A stretch of 64,000 bases of DNA from Sphingomonadaceae bacterium 3R27C6 (GTDB lineage Bacteria > Pseudomonadota > Alphaproteobacteria > Sphingomonadales > Sphingomonadaceae): assembly GCA_005503215.1 (NCBI GenBank), contig SCNS01000021.1, forward strand, positions 23,910 to 87,909, in the 5' to 3' direction. The position numbers and the translations under genes are program-made. Below are positions 9,497-18,499 of this stretch, one piece after another (the stretch's first letter is position 1; every line of letters begins with the position of its first letter). The notes beneath the pieces were generated by a model. It was not told where the DNA came from and did not search any database. It worked only from the letters and a program-made list of their open reading frames with translations.

Positions 9497-9516
9497 GCTC
9501 CTAATAGAAAAGCCGA

Positions 9517-10476
9517 TCAGCGGTGCCGTGCCGCGATCTGTTCGGCGAGTGCCGCGATACGGCGGCGGAAGCTCTTCGGCGCGGCCACCTCGACCTCGGC
9601 GCCGAGTGCGAGCATGTCGCGTGCGCCATGGTCGCTGTCCTCGACCCGCATCGTCATTTCGCGCCAGCCATCGATGGCGGGTACGCCTGCCCCCGCGACC
9701 GCTTCGGCGCCGCGCGGCGACTGCGCGGCGAGCCGTTTGCAGCCCTCGGGCGACGCCCGGACGGTCGCGGTTGTGGCGAACAGCTCGGTCTCGAACCGCG
9801 CCTGTTCGGCCTGCCACCAGCTTGCGAGATGGAAATCGGCAAGGCGCTCGAAGGACGTATCGCCGACTGTTAGCTCGTCGATATTCGCGATCCGGAAGAT
9901 GCGGATCTTTCCGCCGCCGCGCGCCGCGAGATACCAGATGCCGGCTTTCAGCACGAGGCCGAGCGGCTCGACGGTCCAGTCGCGCACCCCCTGCCAGCTT
10001 TCGTAGCGCATCGACAAAGGCCGCTCGTCGAGCACCGCGCGCGCGATCGCGGGAAGGTGTGGCAGTGCTTCGCCGCCGCGATACCAGTCGACCGCGTCGA
10101 GGTGGAACCGCGCCGCCATCCGGTCGGCGAGCGCGCCGCCGCCGCCCGGAAGCGCGACGAGCAATTTGTTGCGCGCGGCGCTGGCTGCGGCGCCGATCCC
10201 CAGCTCTGCCGCCGGGCCGGGCAGGCCGATCATCGCCATCGCCTCGGCCTCGCCGGCCGACAGCCCGGTGAGGCGCGTGCGATAGCCGCCCAGCAGCTCG
10301 AACCCGCCGCCGGGTCCGCGGTCGCCATAAACGGGCACGCCCGCCGCGGAGAGCGCGTCGATATCGCGGTAGATCGTGCGTTCGGACACTTCGAACTCGG
10401 CCGCGAGATCGGCCGCGGTCAGTCGTCCGCGCAATTGCAGCAGCATCAGGATCGAGAGGAGACGGCTCGCGCGCAT
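9517..10476 (-). CDS. YafY-type HTH/WYL-domain transcriptional regulator
   Basis: A 319-residue protein. Residues 1-60 form a DeoR-like winged helix (RLLSILMLLQLRGRLTAADLA, then VSERTIYRDIDALSAAGVPV). A WYL domain follows near residues 140-215, with ERPLSMRYESW, PLGLVLKAGIWYLAARG and IRIFRIANI. The C-terminal WCX-like part extends to residue 319. Such proteins sense small ligands and often repress a neighbouring gene. It is divergent from the DUF1579-type gene at 10559, and a CTGACA-N5-TGTCAG dyad lies between them, so autoregulation and control of that neighbour are likely. The ligand is unknown. Confidence 0.92.
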   Translation of the reverse strand: MRASRLLSILMLLQLRGRLTAADLAAEFEVSERTIYRDIDALSAAGVPVYGDRGPGGGFELLGGYRTRLTGLSAGEAEAMAMIGLPGPAAELGIGAAASAARNKLLVALPGGGGALADRMAARFHLDAVDWYRGGEALPHLPAIARAVLDERPLSMRYESWQGVRDWTVEPLGLVLKAGIWYLAARGGGKIRIFRIANIDELTVGDTSFERLADFHLASWWQAEQARFETELFATTATVRASPEGCKRLAAQSPRGAEAVAGAGVPAIDGWREMTMRVEDSDHGARDMLALGAEVEVAAPKSFRRRIAALAEQIAARHR

Positions 10477-10499
10477 TTTTTCGCTGTAGCAGAAAATAG

Positions 10500-10516
10500 C
10501 TGACAGAAAATGTCAG
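10500..10516. promoter_or_regulatory. Perfect dyad, candidate operator of the WYL regulator
   Basis: CTGACA and TGTCAG form a perfect inverted repeat around GAAAA. It sits 24 bases upstream of the regulator start and 43 bases upstream of the divergent DUF1579-type gene, in the only AT-rich stretch of this intergenic region. The position suggests a shared operator for both promoters. Binding by the adjacent regulator is an inference. Confidence 0.6.
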
Positions 10517-10558
10517 GATAGGGCGCGTAAGGCGGGCGGGTCACGAAGGGAGCAAATT

Positions 10559-11110
10559 ATGACCCACATCGAACGACGAACCATCATCGCCCTTTCCGCA
10601 GGAGCCCTTATGTCCAGTCTCACCCCCATTGCCGTCGCCGCCGCGATCAATCCCGCCCCCGTCGGCAAGCCCGGCGACTTCGATTTCCTCACCGGCGAAT
10701 GGCGCATCCACAACAAGTTTCGTGAGGGCGAAAAGTGGATCGAATTCCCCGCCGAAGCCACCGTCGTCGGCATTCTCGGCGGTATCGCGAGCGTCGAGGA
10801 ACTGCGCATCCCGGCGCGGGGCTTTTCGGGCATGGGGCTCCGCCTGCTCGACGTCGAAAAGAAGATCTGGTCCGATCATTTCGTCAACGCCAAGTCGGGC
10901 GTGGTTGCGGTGCCGGGCGAGCTCGGCGTATTCGAGGGCGGCGTCGGAACCTTCCTGTCCGAAAGCGAGGGCGCGCAAGGCCCCGAACTCTATCGCGGCG
11001 TGTGGGACCGGATCACGCCGAAAAGCTGCCGCTGGTTTCAGGGCACCTCGCGCGACGGCGGCAAGACATGGGACGACAACTGGTTCATGGACTGGACGCG
11101 CGTGGCCTGA
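10559..11110 (+). CDS. Exported DUF1579-like protein
   Basis: A 183-residue protein. The first 28 residues (MTHIERRTIIALSAGAL, then a hydrophobic run ending AVAAA) look like a signal peptide, with an RR pair that might allow Tat export. The mature part opens with GDFDFLTGEWRIHNK, the hallmark of DUF1579-like lipocalin-related proteins, and ends RDGGKTWDDNWFMDWTR. The reaction or ligand is unknown. The ATG at 10559 follows AAGGGAGC; a second ATG at 10610 would remove the signal peptide. The gene is divergent from a WYL regulator and shares a dyad with it, so its expression is probably ligand controlled. Confidence 0.82.
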   Translation: MTHIERRTIIALSAGALMSSLTPIAVAAAINPAPVGKPGDFDFLTGEWRIHNKFREGEKWIEFPAEATVVGILGGIASVEELRIPARGFSGMGLRLLDVEKKIWSDHFVNAKSGVVAVPGELGVFEGGVGTFLSESEGAQGPELYRGVWDRITPKSCRWFQGTSRDGGKTWDDNWFMDWTRVA

Positions 11111-11124
11111 GAAGGCCAAGCCGG

Positions 11125-11153
11125 TTGCACCTTTGGCGGCGGACTGCTAGCCG
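11125..11153 (+). promoter_or_regulatory. Candidate argG promoter
   Basis: TTGCACC, a 14-bp gap and GCTAGCCG resemble the alphaproteobacterial housekeeping consensus (TTGACGS, 10-14 bp, GCTANAWC) described in Caulobacter. The inferred start would fall near 11160, giving a leader of about 25-30 bases ahead of the argG ATG. This is assigned by eye only. Confidence 0.45.
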
Positions 11154-11182
11154 CGCCCGCGTCTTTCCCTCGCCAAAGGTGC
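11127..11182 (+). repeat. 12-bp perfect inverted repeat around the argG promoter and ribosome site
   Basis: GCACCTTTGGCG at 11127-11138 is exactly complementary to CGCCAAAGGTGC at 11171-11182, with 32 bases between and the argG ATG at 11187. The right arm contains the AAAGGT that would serve as ribosome binding site. If transcription began upstream of the left arm, the RNA hairpin would hide that site. If it begins at the promoter proposed at 11125-11153, the left arm overlaps the -35 box and the repeat would act in DNA, as paired half-sites about four helical turns apart. Confidence 0.65.
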
Positions 11183-11186
11183 CATC

Positions 11187-12404
11187 ATGTCCGAGTCCTT
11201 CAAGCGCGTCGTCCTCGCCTATTCGGGCGGCCTCGATACCAGCGTCATCCTGAAGTGGCTGCAGGTGACCTATGGCTGCGAGGTCGTGACCTTCACCGCC
11301 GACCTGGGGCAGGGCGAAGAGATCGAGCCCGCGCGCGCCAAGGCCGAGCTGATGGGAGTGAAGCCCGAGCATATCTATATCGACGATGTGCGCGAGGAAT
11401 TCGTCCGCGATTTCGTTTTCCCGATGATGCGCGCCAACGCGCGCTACGAGGGCGACTATCTGCTCGGCACCTCGATCGCCCGCCCGCTCATTTCGAAGCG
11501 GCTTATTGAGATCGCCAAGGAAACCGGCGCCGATGCGGTCGCGCACGGTGCGACGGGCAAGGGCAATGATCAGGTGCGCTTCGAGCTCAGCGCCTATGCG
11601 CTCAACCCCGACATCAAGGTGATCGCGCCGTGGCGCGAATGGGACCTGACCAGCCGTACCGCGCTGATCGACTTCGCCGAAAAGAACCAGATTCCGGTGC
11701 CCAAGGACAAACGCGGCGAAAGCCCGTTCAGCACCGACGCGAACCTCCTTCACACCTCGTCGGAGGGCAAGGTGCTCGAGGATCCGTGGGAAGAGACCCC
11801 CGACTATGTCTATTCGCGCACGGTGAACCCCGAGGATGCGCCCGACACGCCCGAATATATCACGGTCGATTTCGAGCGCGGCGACGGCGTCGCGCTGAAC
11901 GGGCAGGCGATGTCGCCGGCGACCTTGCTCGCGGCATTGAACGACCTTGGCCGCAAGCACGGCATCGGCCGCCTCGACCTCGTCGAGAACCGCTTCGTCG
12001 GCATGAAGTCGCGCGGCATGTACGAGACGCCGGGCGGCGAAATCTATGCGCGGGCCCATCGCGGCATCGAAAGCATCACGCTCGACCGCGGCGCGGCGCA
12101 CCTCAAGGACGAGCTGATGCCGAAATATGCCGAGCTCATCTATAACGGCTTCTGGTTCGCGCCCGAGCGCGAGATGCTGCAGGCGGCGATCGACCACAGC
12201 CAGGCGAATGTCACCGGTACCGTCCGGCTCAAGCTCTACAAGGGCAACGCCAGCGTCATCGGCCGCAAATCGCCGCTCAGCCTCTACAGCGAGCGCCATG
12301 TGACTTTCGAGGACGATGCCGGCGCCTATGACCAGAAGGATGCGGCGGGCTTCATCAAGCTGAACGCGCTGCGTCTCAGGCTGCTCGCCAAGCGCGACCG
12401 CTAG
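11187..12404 (+). CDS. argG: Argininosuccinate synthase
   Basis: A 405-residue cytoplasmic enzyme that joins citrulline and aspartate with ATP to give argininosuccinate, the penultimate step of arginine synthesis. The ATP pyrophosphatase loop AYSGGLDTS is at residues 11-19. [37 protein letters not shown] and [17 protein letters not shown] are all family marks, and the length is standard for type I ArgG. It appears monocistronic here: argH and the other arg genes are not nearby. An unusual inverted repeat overlaps the promoter and the ribosome site (11127-11182). Confidence 0.98.
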   Translation: MSESFKRVVLAYSGGLDTSVILKWLQVTYGCEVVTFTADLGQGEEIEPARAKAELMGVKPEHIYIDDVREEFVRDFVFPMMRANARYEGDYLLGTSIARPLISKRLIEIAKETGADAVAHGATGKGNDQVRFELSAYALNPDIKVIAPWREWDLTSRTALIDFAEKNQIPVPKDKRGESPFSTDANLLHTSSEGKVLEDPWEETPDYVYSRTVNPEDAPDTPEYITVDFERGDGVALNGQAMSPATLLAALNDLGRKHGIGRLDLVENRFVGMKSRGMYETPGGEIYARAHRGIESITLDRGAAHLKDELMPKYAELIYNGFWFAPEREMLQAAIDHSQANVTGTVRLKLYKGNASVIGRKSPLSLYSERHVTFEDDAGAYDQKDAAGFIKLNALRLRLLAKRDR

Positions 12405-12923
12405 ACGGCGGGCCGGTCGAGCCTCCGACACCGTCCGACCGATGATCGATTCCGGGCGCGTTCCCGCAGCCGGATCGCGTCGTCGTGATGGACCGCGCTA
12501 CCACGCCAAAACGAAACGGTCGCGCCGTGCCGCGCCGGCGATGTCGTGATTCTACCATATGGCGATGATCGAAAGACCTGAGTAGCCAGTATCCGAAAGC
12601 AGGCCGATGGCCGGCATATGGAGGTGGCAGGGATGCAGGATAAATCCACCTTCGACAGCGCCGGCGACCGATGGCGGTGCTGCCGTGTCGTCTTTCCCCG
12701 TTTTGGCCTGCTGCTCAATCGCGATGGCGTCCGGACGCGATTGCTATGGCCCGGCCGCTATTTTGTTCGCAGATCGCGAACTTTTCATAGACCGATATAC
12801 CGGCGCTATTCTTCGTACGGTTTCTGATCTCGAGTTTGGGGCGGCCCCGGCGCCGAAAACGGGTGGCCACGCGCGCGCCGACAGGCCAATGTCGGGCATC
12901 CTGCGGCCGGGAGGGGAAGGGCG
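12405..12923. other. Gene-free 519-base stretch downstream of argG
   Basis: I found no convincing gene here. Short open frames exist on both strands, the most plausible being a 69-codon plus-strand frame at 12618-12827 with a weak GAGGTGG ahead of an internal ATG. Its Arg/Trp-rich product resembles nothing I know and codon use is not typical. Base composition between 12560 and 12830 is more AT-rich than the flanks. No tRNA T-loop, strong terminator or direct repeat was seen. The end of the stretch holds a GGGAGGGGAAGGG ribosome site for the next gene. Confidence 0.6.
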
Positions 12924-13670
12924 ATGCGCTTTTTCGATTTTTCGTCATGGCAAAGCATCGGGACGACGCTGCTCGGCCTCGCGCTCGTCACGCTGATCGG
13001 CGTCGGAATCCGGCTGATGGTGATGATGACGATCCAGCAGCGCCGCGAACGGATGAACCGCCAGATCAACGAGCGGCTGCGCACGCTGATGGCCGCGTAC
13101 AAGGCGCTCGGCGGGTCGTTTACCGGCGATCTGATGGTCGATCCGCGCCATCTTCGCGACATCAGGCGTCAGGCAAGCGAGCCGAAAGCGGAGCCCGCGA
13201 TCGACCTGTCGGACGAGGCGGCGCCGGAGGATGACGAGCCCGGCGAATCGGATCGGCCGCGCCGCATTCGCGACGCCGTCGAGGCCGCGCTCTCCGACAT
13301 CATCCTGCTCGGCACCGAGGCGCAGGTGCGGCTCGCGAGCCGTGCGGCGCAGGAACTGGCCGACGGGCGTCCGGTGCATGTCCACGACCTCGTCATCGAA
13401 TTGCGCGATTTCATCCGCAAGGCGCTCGACCTCGATCCGGTCCCCGCCGACGTTATCATCCCTGCGCAGGGCCCGACGCGCCCGTCGGGCAGCGGCGGCA
13501 AGAGTGGCGGCCGCAGCAGCGAGGCGCGCGGCGGTGCTGGCCGCGGAGGCGGAATGGGCGGCGGCATGGGCATGGCGGGCGGCCTTGGTGTCGCCGGCGG
13601 CGCAAGCCTCGCGCGCGGATCGACGCCGGGCGAGGCCGCAGACGTATCCGGTGAAGCGCAACAGAAATGA
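12924..13670 (+). CDS. Uncharacterised membrane-anchored protein with Gly-rich C-terminal tail
   Basis: A 248-residue protein that I do not recognise. One hydrophobic helix (about residues 12-34, TLLGLALVTLIGVGIRLMVMM) is followed by a basic stretch (QQRRERMNRQINERLR), an acidic linker near residues 88-115, a predicted helical part (DAVEAALSDIILLGTEAQVRL), and a tail from about residue 185 made mostly of glycine with Met, Ala and Ser (GGAGRGGGMGGGMGMAGG). The N-terminus suggests inner-membrane anchoring with the bulk in the cytoplasm. The gene stands alone between argG and the aldolase gene. No function is proposed. Confidence 0.75.
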   Translation: MRFFDFSSWQSIGTTLLGLALVTLIGVGIRLMVMMTIQQRRERMNRQINERLRTLMAAYKALGGSFTGDLMVDPRHLRDIRRQASEPKAEPAIDLSDEAAPEDDEPGESDRPRRIRDAVEAALSDIILLGTEAQVRLASRAAQELADGRPVHVHDLVIELRDFIRKALDLDPVPADVIIPAQGPTRPSGSGGKSGGRSSEARGGAGRGGGMGGGMGMAGGLGVAGGASLARGSTPGEAADVSGEAQQK

Positions 13671-13711
13671 GGGGTTAGCAAGCGGCCCGCTCCTGCGCTA
13701 AGGCGCGATCC

Positions 13712-14722
13712 ATGACCGCGACCCGCTTTTTCTCCGACAATGCCGCGACCGTCCACCCCGTGGTGATGGAGGCGATGGCGGCCGCCAATAAGGTCGACAC
13801 CGCCTATGACGGCGATGCGCTCAGCCAGTCGCTCGACGCGACATTCTCGGAGCTTTTCGAGACGACATGCGAAGTCGTCTGGATTCCGACCGGAACCGCG
13901 GCGAACAGCATCATCCTCGCGCATTTCGTGCGGCCGTGGCAGGGCATCCTCTGTTACGAGGAAGCGCATATCGAAGTCGACGAATGCGGCGCACCGACCT
14001 TTTATTCGGGCGGCGCCAAGCTGATGCCGCTCCCCGGACGCGGCGCGAAAATCGACACCGACGCCCTGAAGGCTCGCATTGCCGGAATCCGCCAGGATGT
14101 TCATCAGGTCCAGCCCGCAGCGGTCAGCATCACCAATGCGACCGAATATGGCCTTGCCTGGCGCGCCGAAGAAATCGGCGCGATCAGCGAGATCGCCAAG
14201 GGCGCGGGCATGAAACTCCACATGGACGGCGCACGCTTTGCCAATGCCGTCGCCTTCCTCGGCTGCGCGCCCGCCGATGTTACCTGGCGCGCCGGGGTCG
14301 ATGCGCTGTCATTTGGTTTCACCAAGAACGGCGCGATGATGGCGGAGGCGATCGTCTTTTTCGGCGGCAGCGGCGGGGCCGGGGTGCGTGAACTCAAGAA
14401 GCGTGGCGGCCATTTGCTCAGCAAGGGGCGATTCGTCGCGGCGCAGATCCGTGCGATGCTGAGCGATGACCTGTGGCTCGCCAACGCGCGCGCCGCCAAC
14501 GCCGGCGCGGCGAAGCTCGCGGCGGCGTGCGGCGGCCGACTGATGCATCCGGTCGAGGCGAACGAGCTGTTCGTGCGCCTGACCGCCGAGGAAGCGGCGA
14601 AGCTGCGCGGCGCCGGGTTCGATTTCTACGATTGGGGCGAAGGCGCGGCGCGCCTCGTCGTCAGCTGGGATCAGGACGCCGAGGCGGTCGCACCGCTGGC
14701 GGCCGCGATCGGCGCATTGTGA
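13712..14722 (+). CDS. Low-specificity L-threonine aldolase / beta-eliminating lyase family PLP enzyme
   Basis: A 336-residue PLP enzyme of fold type I. It opens with FFSDNAATVHPVVMEAM, shows the LHMDGARFANA segment in which the aspartate binds the cofactor pyridine, and has SFGFTKNGA with the Schiff-base lysine. The probable reaction is cleavage of L-threonine or allo-threonine to glycine and acetaldehyde, supported by family only. There is no clear ribosome site. GCTAAGGC at 13699-13706 resembles a -10 box only a few bases from the ATG, so the mRNA may be leaderless. The stop overlaps the GTG of the next gene (GTGA). Confidence 0.9.
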   Translation: MTATRFFSDNAATVHPVVMEAMAAANKVDTAYDGDALSQSLDATFSELFETTCEVVWIPTGTAANSIILAHFVRPWQGILCYEEAHIEVDECGAPTFYSGGAKLMPLPGRGAKIDTDALKARIAGIRQDVHQVQPAAVSITNATEYGLAWRAEEIGAISEIAKGAGMKLHMDGARFANAVAFLGCAPADVTWRAGVDALSFGFTKNGAMMAEAIVFFGGSGGAGVRELKKRGGHLLSKGRFVAAQIRAMLSDDLWLANARAANAGAAKLAAACGGRLMHPVEANELFVRLTAEEAAKLRGAGFDFYDWGEGAARLVVSWDQDAEAVAPLAAAIGAL

Positions 14723-15681
14723 GCAGCGAGCAGCCACACACGCTGCTCAGCCCGCGCGTTTTGTTGCCCTTCATGCTGGTGACGCTGATCTGGGGCTCGA
14801 CCTGGATTGTCATCACCGGGCAGCTCGGCGTGGTCCCGCCCAGCTGGTCGGTGACCTATCGCTTCGCGGTCGCGGCGATCGCGATGTTCGCCTTTGCCGC
14901 GATCCGCCGCGAGCCGCTGCTGCTCGCGCCGCGCGCAATGCTCTTTGCGGTCGCGCTGGGCATCGCGCAGTTCGCCTTTAACTTCAACTTCGTCTACCGC
15001 GCCGAGCAGCACATCACCTCGGGCCTCGTCGCGGTGCTGTTCGCGCTGCTCATCGTACCCAATACGCTGCTCGGCCGCGCTTTCCTCAAGACCCCGCTCG
15101 AAGCGCGCTTCCTCGCGGGAGCGGGGATCGCGATCGTCGGCGTCGGGCTGATGATCCTTCACGAATATCGGGCCGCCGCGGTCGGTGCGGGCGAGGTGCT
15201 GCTCGGCACGGTACTGACCCTCGCCGGGGTGATGAGCGCCTCGACCGCCAACGTCATGCAGGGAACGCGCCTTGCGCGCGCGCAGTCGATGGTGGTGATG
15301 ATCGCGTGGGCGATGCTCTTCGGCGCGCTCGCCGATGGCAGCTATGCGTGGATCACCACCGGCCCGCCGGTGATCGAGCCGACCGCGACATACATCGGCG
15401 GCGTCCTCTATCTTGGCGTGATCGCCAGCGCGGTGACCTTCCCGCTCTATTTCAACATCATCCGCGCGGTCGGGCCGGGGCAGGCGGCGTGGTCGAGCGT
15501 GCTGATCCCGATCATCGCGATGGGCTTTTCGACCGCGTTCGAGGGCTACCGCTGGGCAACGCTGTCGATCGCGGGCGGTGTCGTCGCGCTGATCGGGCTG
15601 GTGATCGCGGTCGCGAAGCGGCCCGAACGGCCGTCGGTCAGCGGCAATATGGTGTCGGTCCCGGTCGAGCCCGACAGCTAG
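14719..15681 (+). CDS. EamA/DMT-family transporter
   Basis: A 320-residue membrane protein with ten hydrophobic segments in two five-helix halves, each of the EamA type (FMLVTLIWGSTWIVITGQ in the first half, and GVLYLGVIASAVTFPLYF then PIIAMGFSTAFEG in the second). This family exports or exchanges metabolites such as amino acids. The GTG at 14719 overlaps the stop of the aldolase gene as GTGA, so the two are coupled. A role in moving an amino acid related to the aldolase reaction is possible but unproven. An open frame continues upstream of the GTG inside the aldolase gene but does not look real. Confidence 0.9.
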   Translation: MSSEQPHTLLSPRVLLPFMLVTLIWGSTWIVITGQLGVVPPSWSVTYRFAVAAIAMFAFAAIRREPLLLAPRAMLFAVALGIAQFAFNFNFVYRAEQHITSGLVAVLFALLIVPNTLLGRAFLKTPLEARFLAGAGIAIVGVGLMILHEYRAAAVGAGEVLLGTVLTLAGVMSASTANVMQGTRLARAQSMVVMIAWAMLFGALADGSYAWITTGPPVIEPTATYIGGVLYLGVIASAVTFPLYFNIIRAVGPGQAAWSSVLIPIIAMGFSTAFEGYRWATLSIAGGVVALIGLVIAVAKRPERPSVSGNMVSVPVEPDS

Positions 15682-15716
15682 TTGCCATTGGTGTGTTGTT
15701 TCAGTAGGACGCTCCC

Positions 15717-16982
15717 ATGAAACATCTCATCAGCACCCTTCTCCTTCTCGCTACGCTTCCGGCCGCACCCGCCTTCGCGCAGACCACCTGCACACCCGGC
15801 ACCTATGCCGCCCCCGAAGGCGATTTCGTCGTGCTGGTGAAGTCGCCCGCGGTCGCGGCGCCGGGGCTGCGCTATCTGTTCCGCGACGGCCGCCGCGGCG
15901 CGACCACCGATGCCGGCGTGCCGCTGATATGCGGAACGGGCAACGTGACGGTCGGCGACAAGCGCTGGGCACCGATCGCCTTTCGCGAAATCCCCGCGAC
16001 CTTCGACAGCGTCGGCACGAAGATGACCGGTGTGCTGATTGAACCACCGGGCAACGACGCCAAGCGGCCGCTCGTCGTGATGGTGCATGGATCCGAACGC
16101 ACCTCGCCGATCGGCGGCGTCTATGGCTATGCGATGGCGGCGCAGGGGATTTCGGTCTTCGTCTATGACAAGCGCGGCACCGGCGGGTCCGAAGGCGAAT
16201 ATACGCAGAATTTCGAGCTGCTCGCCGAGGATGCGGCGCACGCGCTGGGTCAGGCGCGCAGCATGACGGCAGGCCGTCACGGTCGCGCGGGCTTTTTCGG
16301 CGGCAGCCAGGGCGGCTGGGTCGCCCCGCTCGCCGCGACGCGGACGAAGGCCGATTTCGTCGCGATCGGCTTCGGCCTCGTCGCCTCGCCGATCGAGGAA
16401 GACCGCGAGCAGATGGTGTCGGAGGTGCGTGCGGCGGGGCTGGGCCGGGATGCCGAAGCACTGGTCAGCCGCCTGTCGGCGGCGACGGCGGACCTGCTGC
16501 TCTCCGATTTCCGCACCGGCTATGAGGCGCTCGACGCGGTGCGGCGCGAGATGGCGGACAAGCCGTGGGCCGCGAAGATCGACGGCGAATATAGCGGCGC
16601 GATCGCGCGCATGCCGAATGAGGATTTGCGTCGGATCGGCGCAGCGCGTTTCGACAATCTCGAGCTGATTTCGGACTATGACGCGGTCGCGGCGCTCAAG
16701 AAGCTCGACGCGCCGCTGCTCTGGGTGCTCGCGGGCGAGGATCGCGAGGCGCCAATCGAAACGACGCGCGGCGCGCTGCTCGGGCTCGCGAAGGCCGGCA
16801 AGCCGGTCGACGTCTATCTCTTTCCGCAGACCGACCACGGCATGTGGGAATTCACCACCGACGCCAGCGGCGAACGTCACATCACGCGCATCACCGACGG
16901 CTATCTGAAATTGCTCGGCGACTGGATCAAACGAGACGTGCGCGGCACTTATGGCCGCGCGGAGCGGCTTACCCCGCGCTGA
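15717..16982 (+). CDS. Secreted alpha/beta hydrolase
   Basis: A 421-residue protein with a clear Sec signal peptide (hydrophobic [13 protein letters not shown], cleavage after AFA, near residue 21). The catalytic core shows the oxyanion HGSE following [17 protein letters not shown], and the nucleophile elbow GGSQGG with serine 197; the C-terminal DHGMWEF supplies the likely catalytic histidine. The substrate is unknown; esterase or peptidase activity is possible. Two cysteines soon after the cleavage site may form a disulfide. The 3' end overlaps the convergent murA gene by 14 bases. Confidence 0.88.
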   Translation: MKHLISTLLLLATLPAAPAFAQTTCTPGTYAAPEGDFVVLVKSPAVAAPGLRYLFRDGRRGATTDAGVPLICGTGNVTVGDKRWAPIAFREIPATFDSVGTKMTGVLIEPPGNDAKRPLVVMVHGSERTSPIGGVYGYAMAAQGISVFVYDKRGTGGSEGEYTQNFELLAEDAAHALGQARSMTAGRHGRAGFFGGSQGGWVAPLAATRTKADFVAIGFGLVASPIEEDREQMVSEVRAAGLGRDAEALVSRLSAATADLLLSDFRTGYEALDAVRREMADKPWAAKIDGEYSGAIARMPNEDLRRIGAARFDNLELISDYDAVAALKKLDAPLLWVLAGEDREAPIETTRGALLGLAKAGKPVDVYLFPQTDHGMWEFTTDASGERHITRITDGYLKLLGDWIKRDVRGTYGRAERLTPR

Positions 16983-18255
16983 TCCGTTCGATATCGGCGC
17001 CAACCGCCTGCAATTTCTCTTCGAGCCGCTCGTAACCGCGGTCGAGGTGATAGACGCGGTTGACCTCGGTCGTGCCCTCGGCGGCGAGGCCCGCGATGAT
17101 CAGGCTCATCGAGGCGCGGAGGTCGGTTGCCATCACCGGCGCTCCGACCAGCTGATCGACCCCGCGCACCACCGCGCTGCGGCCGCGCACGTCGATGTCG
17201 CAGCCCATGCGCGCCAGTTCGGGGACGTGCATATAGCGGTTCTCGAAGATGGTTTCGGTGAATAGCGAGGCACCCTTGCCGAGCGTCGCCATCGCCATGA
17301 ACTGCGCCTGCATGTCGGTCGCGAAACCCGGGTAGGGCGCGGTCGACAACGTGACGGGCTCGGCGCGGCCCGACATCGCGACGCGGATGCCGCCCTTGGT
17401 CTCCTCGACCGTCGCGCCGGCCTGGCGGAGCGCGGCGAGCGTCGCTTCCATCTCGTCGGCCTTCGCGCCGACGAGTTCGACGTCGCCTTGGGTGATCACC
17501 GCGGCGCAGGCATAGCTGCCCGCCTCGATCCGGTCGGCCATCACGCGATAGGTCGCGCCGTGGAGGCGGTCGACGCCTTCGATCGTCAGCGTCTCGGTGC
17601 CGATGCCGTCGATATGCGCGCCCATCGCGACGAGGCAGTTGCAGAGGTCGACGATCTCGGGCTCGCGCGCCGCATTTTCGAGGACGCAGGTGCCCTTCGC
17701 GAGCACCGCGGCCATCAGCGCATTTTCAGTCGCGCCGACCGAGACGACGGGGAAGGTGAATTTGCCGCCGGGCAGGCGTCCGCGGCCCGGCGCGCTCGCC
17801 TTCACATAGCCCGAGGCGAGCTCGATCTCGGCGCCAAAGGCTTCCAATGCTTTCAGGTGGAGGTCGATCGGGCGATTGCCGATCGCGCAGCCGCCGGGCA
17901 GCGACACCGTCGCCTCGCCCGCACGCGCCAGCAACGGGCCGAGCACGAGGATCGACGCGCGCATCTTGCGCACGATGTCATAGGGCGCGACGGTCGAGGT
18001 CAGCGTCGTCGTGCGCGCGGTCATCACGCGGCCGAAATCCTCGGGGCGCGATCCCTCGATCGTCGTCGAGCAGCCGAGCTGGTTGAGCAGGTGCCCGAAC
18101 CCGTCGACATCGGCGAGCCGCGGCAGGTTGCGCAGCGTCAGCGGCTCGTCGGTAAGCAGTGCGCAAGGCAGCAAAGTGAGCGCCGCATTCTTCGCGCCGG
18201 AGATGGGGATTCGGCCCTTGAGTCGCTGGCCGCCGCGAATGACGATTTGATCCAT
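16969..18255 (-). CDS. murA: UDP-N-acetylglucosamine 1-carboxyvinyltransferase
   Basis: A 428-residue cytoplasmic enzyme of the first committed step of peptidoglycan synthesis, adding enolpyruvate from PEP to UDP-GlcNAc. It begins [26 protein letters not shown], and the loop [17 protein letters not shown] carries the PEP-reactive cysteine that fosfomycin attacks. [27 protein letters not shown] and [15 protein letters not shown] are further family signatures, and the length is standard. It is monocistronic here and convergent with the secreted hydrolase gene, overlapping it by 14 bases. Confidence 0.98.
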   Translation of the reverse strand: MDQIVIRGGQRLKGRIPISGAKNAALTLLPCALLTDEPLTLRNLPRLADVDGFGHLLNQLGCSTTIEGSRPEDFGRVMTARTTTLTSTVAPYDIVRKMRASILVLGPLLARAGEATVSLPGGCAIGNRPIDLHLKALEAFGAEIELASGYVKASAPGRGRLPGGKFTFPVVSVGATENALMAAVLAKGTCVLENAAREPEIVDLCNCLVAMGAHIDGIGTETLTIEGVDRLHGATYRVMADRIEAGSYACAAVITQGDVELVGAKADEMEATLAALRQAGATVEETKGGIRVAMSGRAEPVTLSTAPYPGFATDMQAQFMAMATLGKGASLFTETIFENRYMHVPELARMGCDIDVRGRSAVVRGVDQLVGAPVMATDLRASMSLIIAGLAAEGTTEVNRVYHLDRGYERLEEKLQAVGADIERISAG

Positions 18256-18437
18256 CGGCTGTCTTTAGCGCATGCGCGATGCCGCGCAAGCGGCGCTGGG
18301 CGGATGGTGGTGATCTGTCCGCCAATGATCGCGCCTTTGCTTCCAAAGACTGAATAGCCCGGTCGTGGTTAAGTCATCTTGTTCGCGGTCCGCTTTCCGC
18401 ATGGTGTTCGGACCAGAAATGTGGGACCATCGCGGTC

Positions 18438-18464
18438 TGGACGGTAAGACAAACGCGCTAGGTT
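18438..18464 (+). promoter_or_regulatory. Candidate promoter of the DUF3011 gene
   Basis: TGGACGG, a 12-bp gap and GCTAGGTT closely match the alphaproteobacterial TTGACGS/GCTANAWC type. The spacing to the ATG at 18500 leaves a leader of about 30 bases that contains GGGGAAGGGGAAAG as ribosome site. Confidence 0.5.
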
Positions 18465-18499
18465 TTACGGAACTATATTTGTCGGGGAAGGGGAAAGAC

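Noticed and set aside
12618..12827. Possible 69-codon gene downstream of argG
   Set aside because: Weak ribosome site, Arg/Trp-rich product, no known relatives recognised; kept only as a note on the gene-free stretch.
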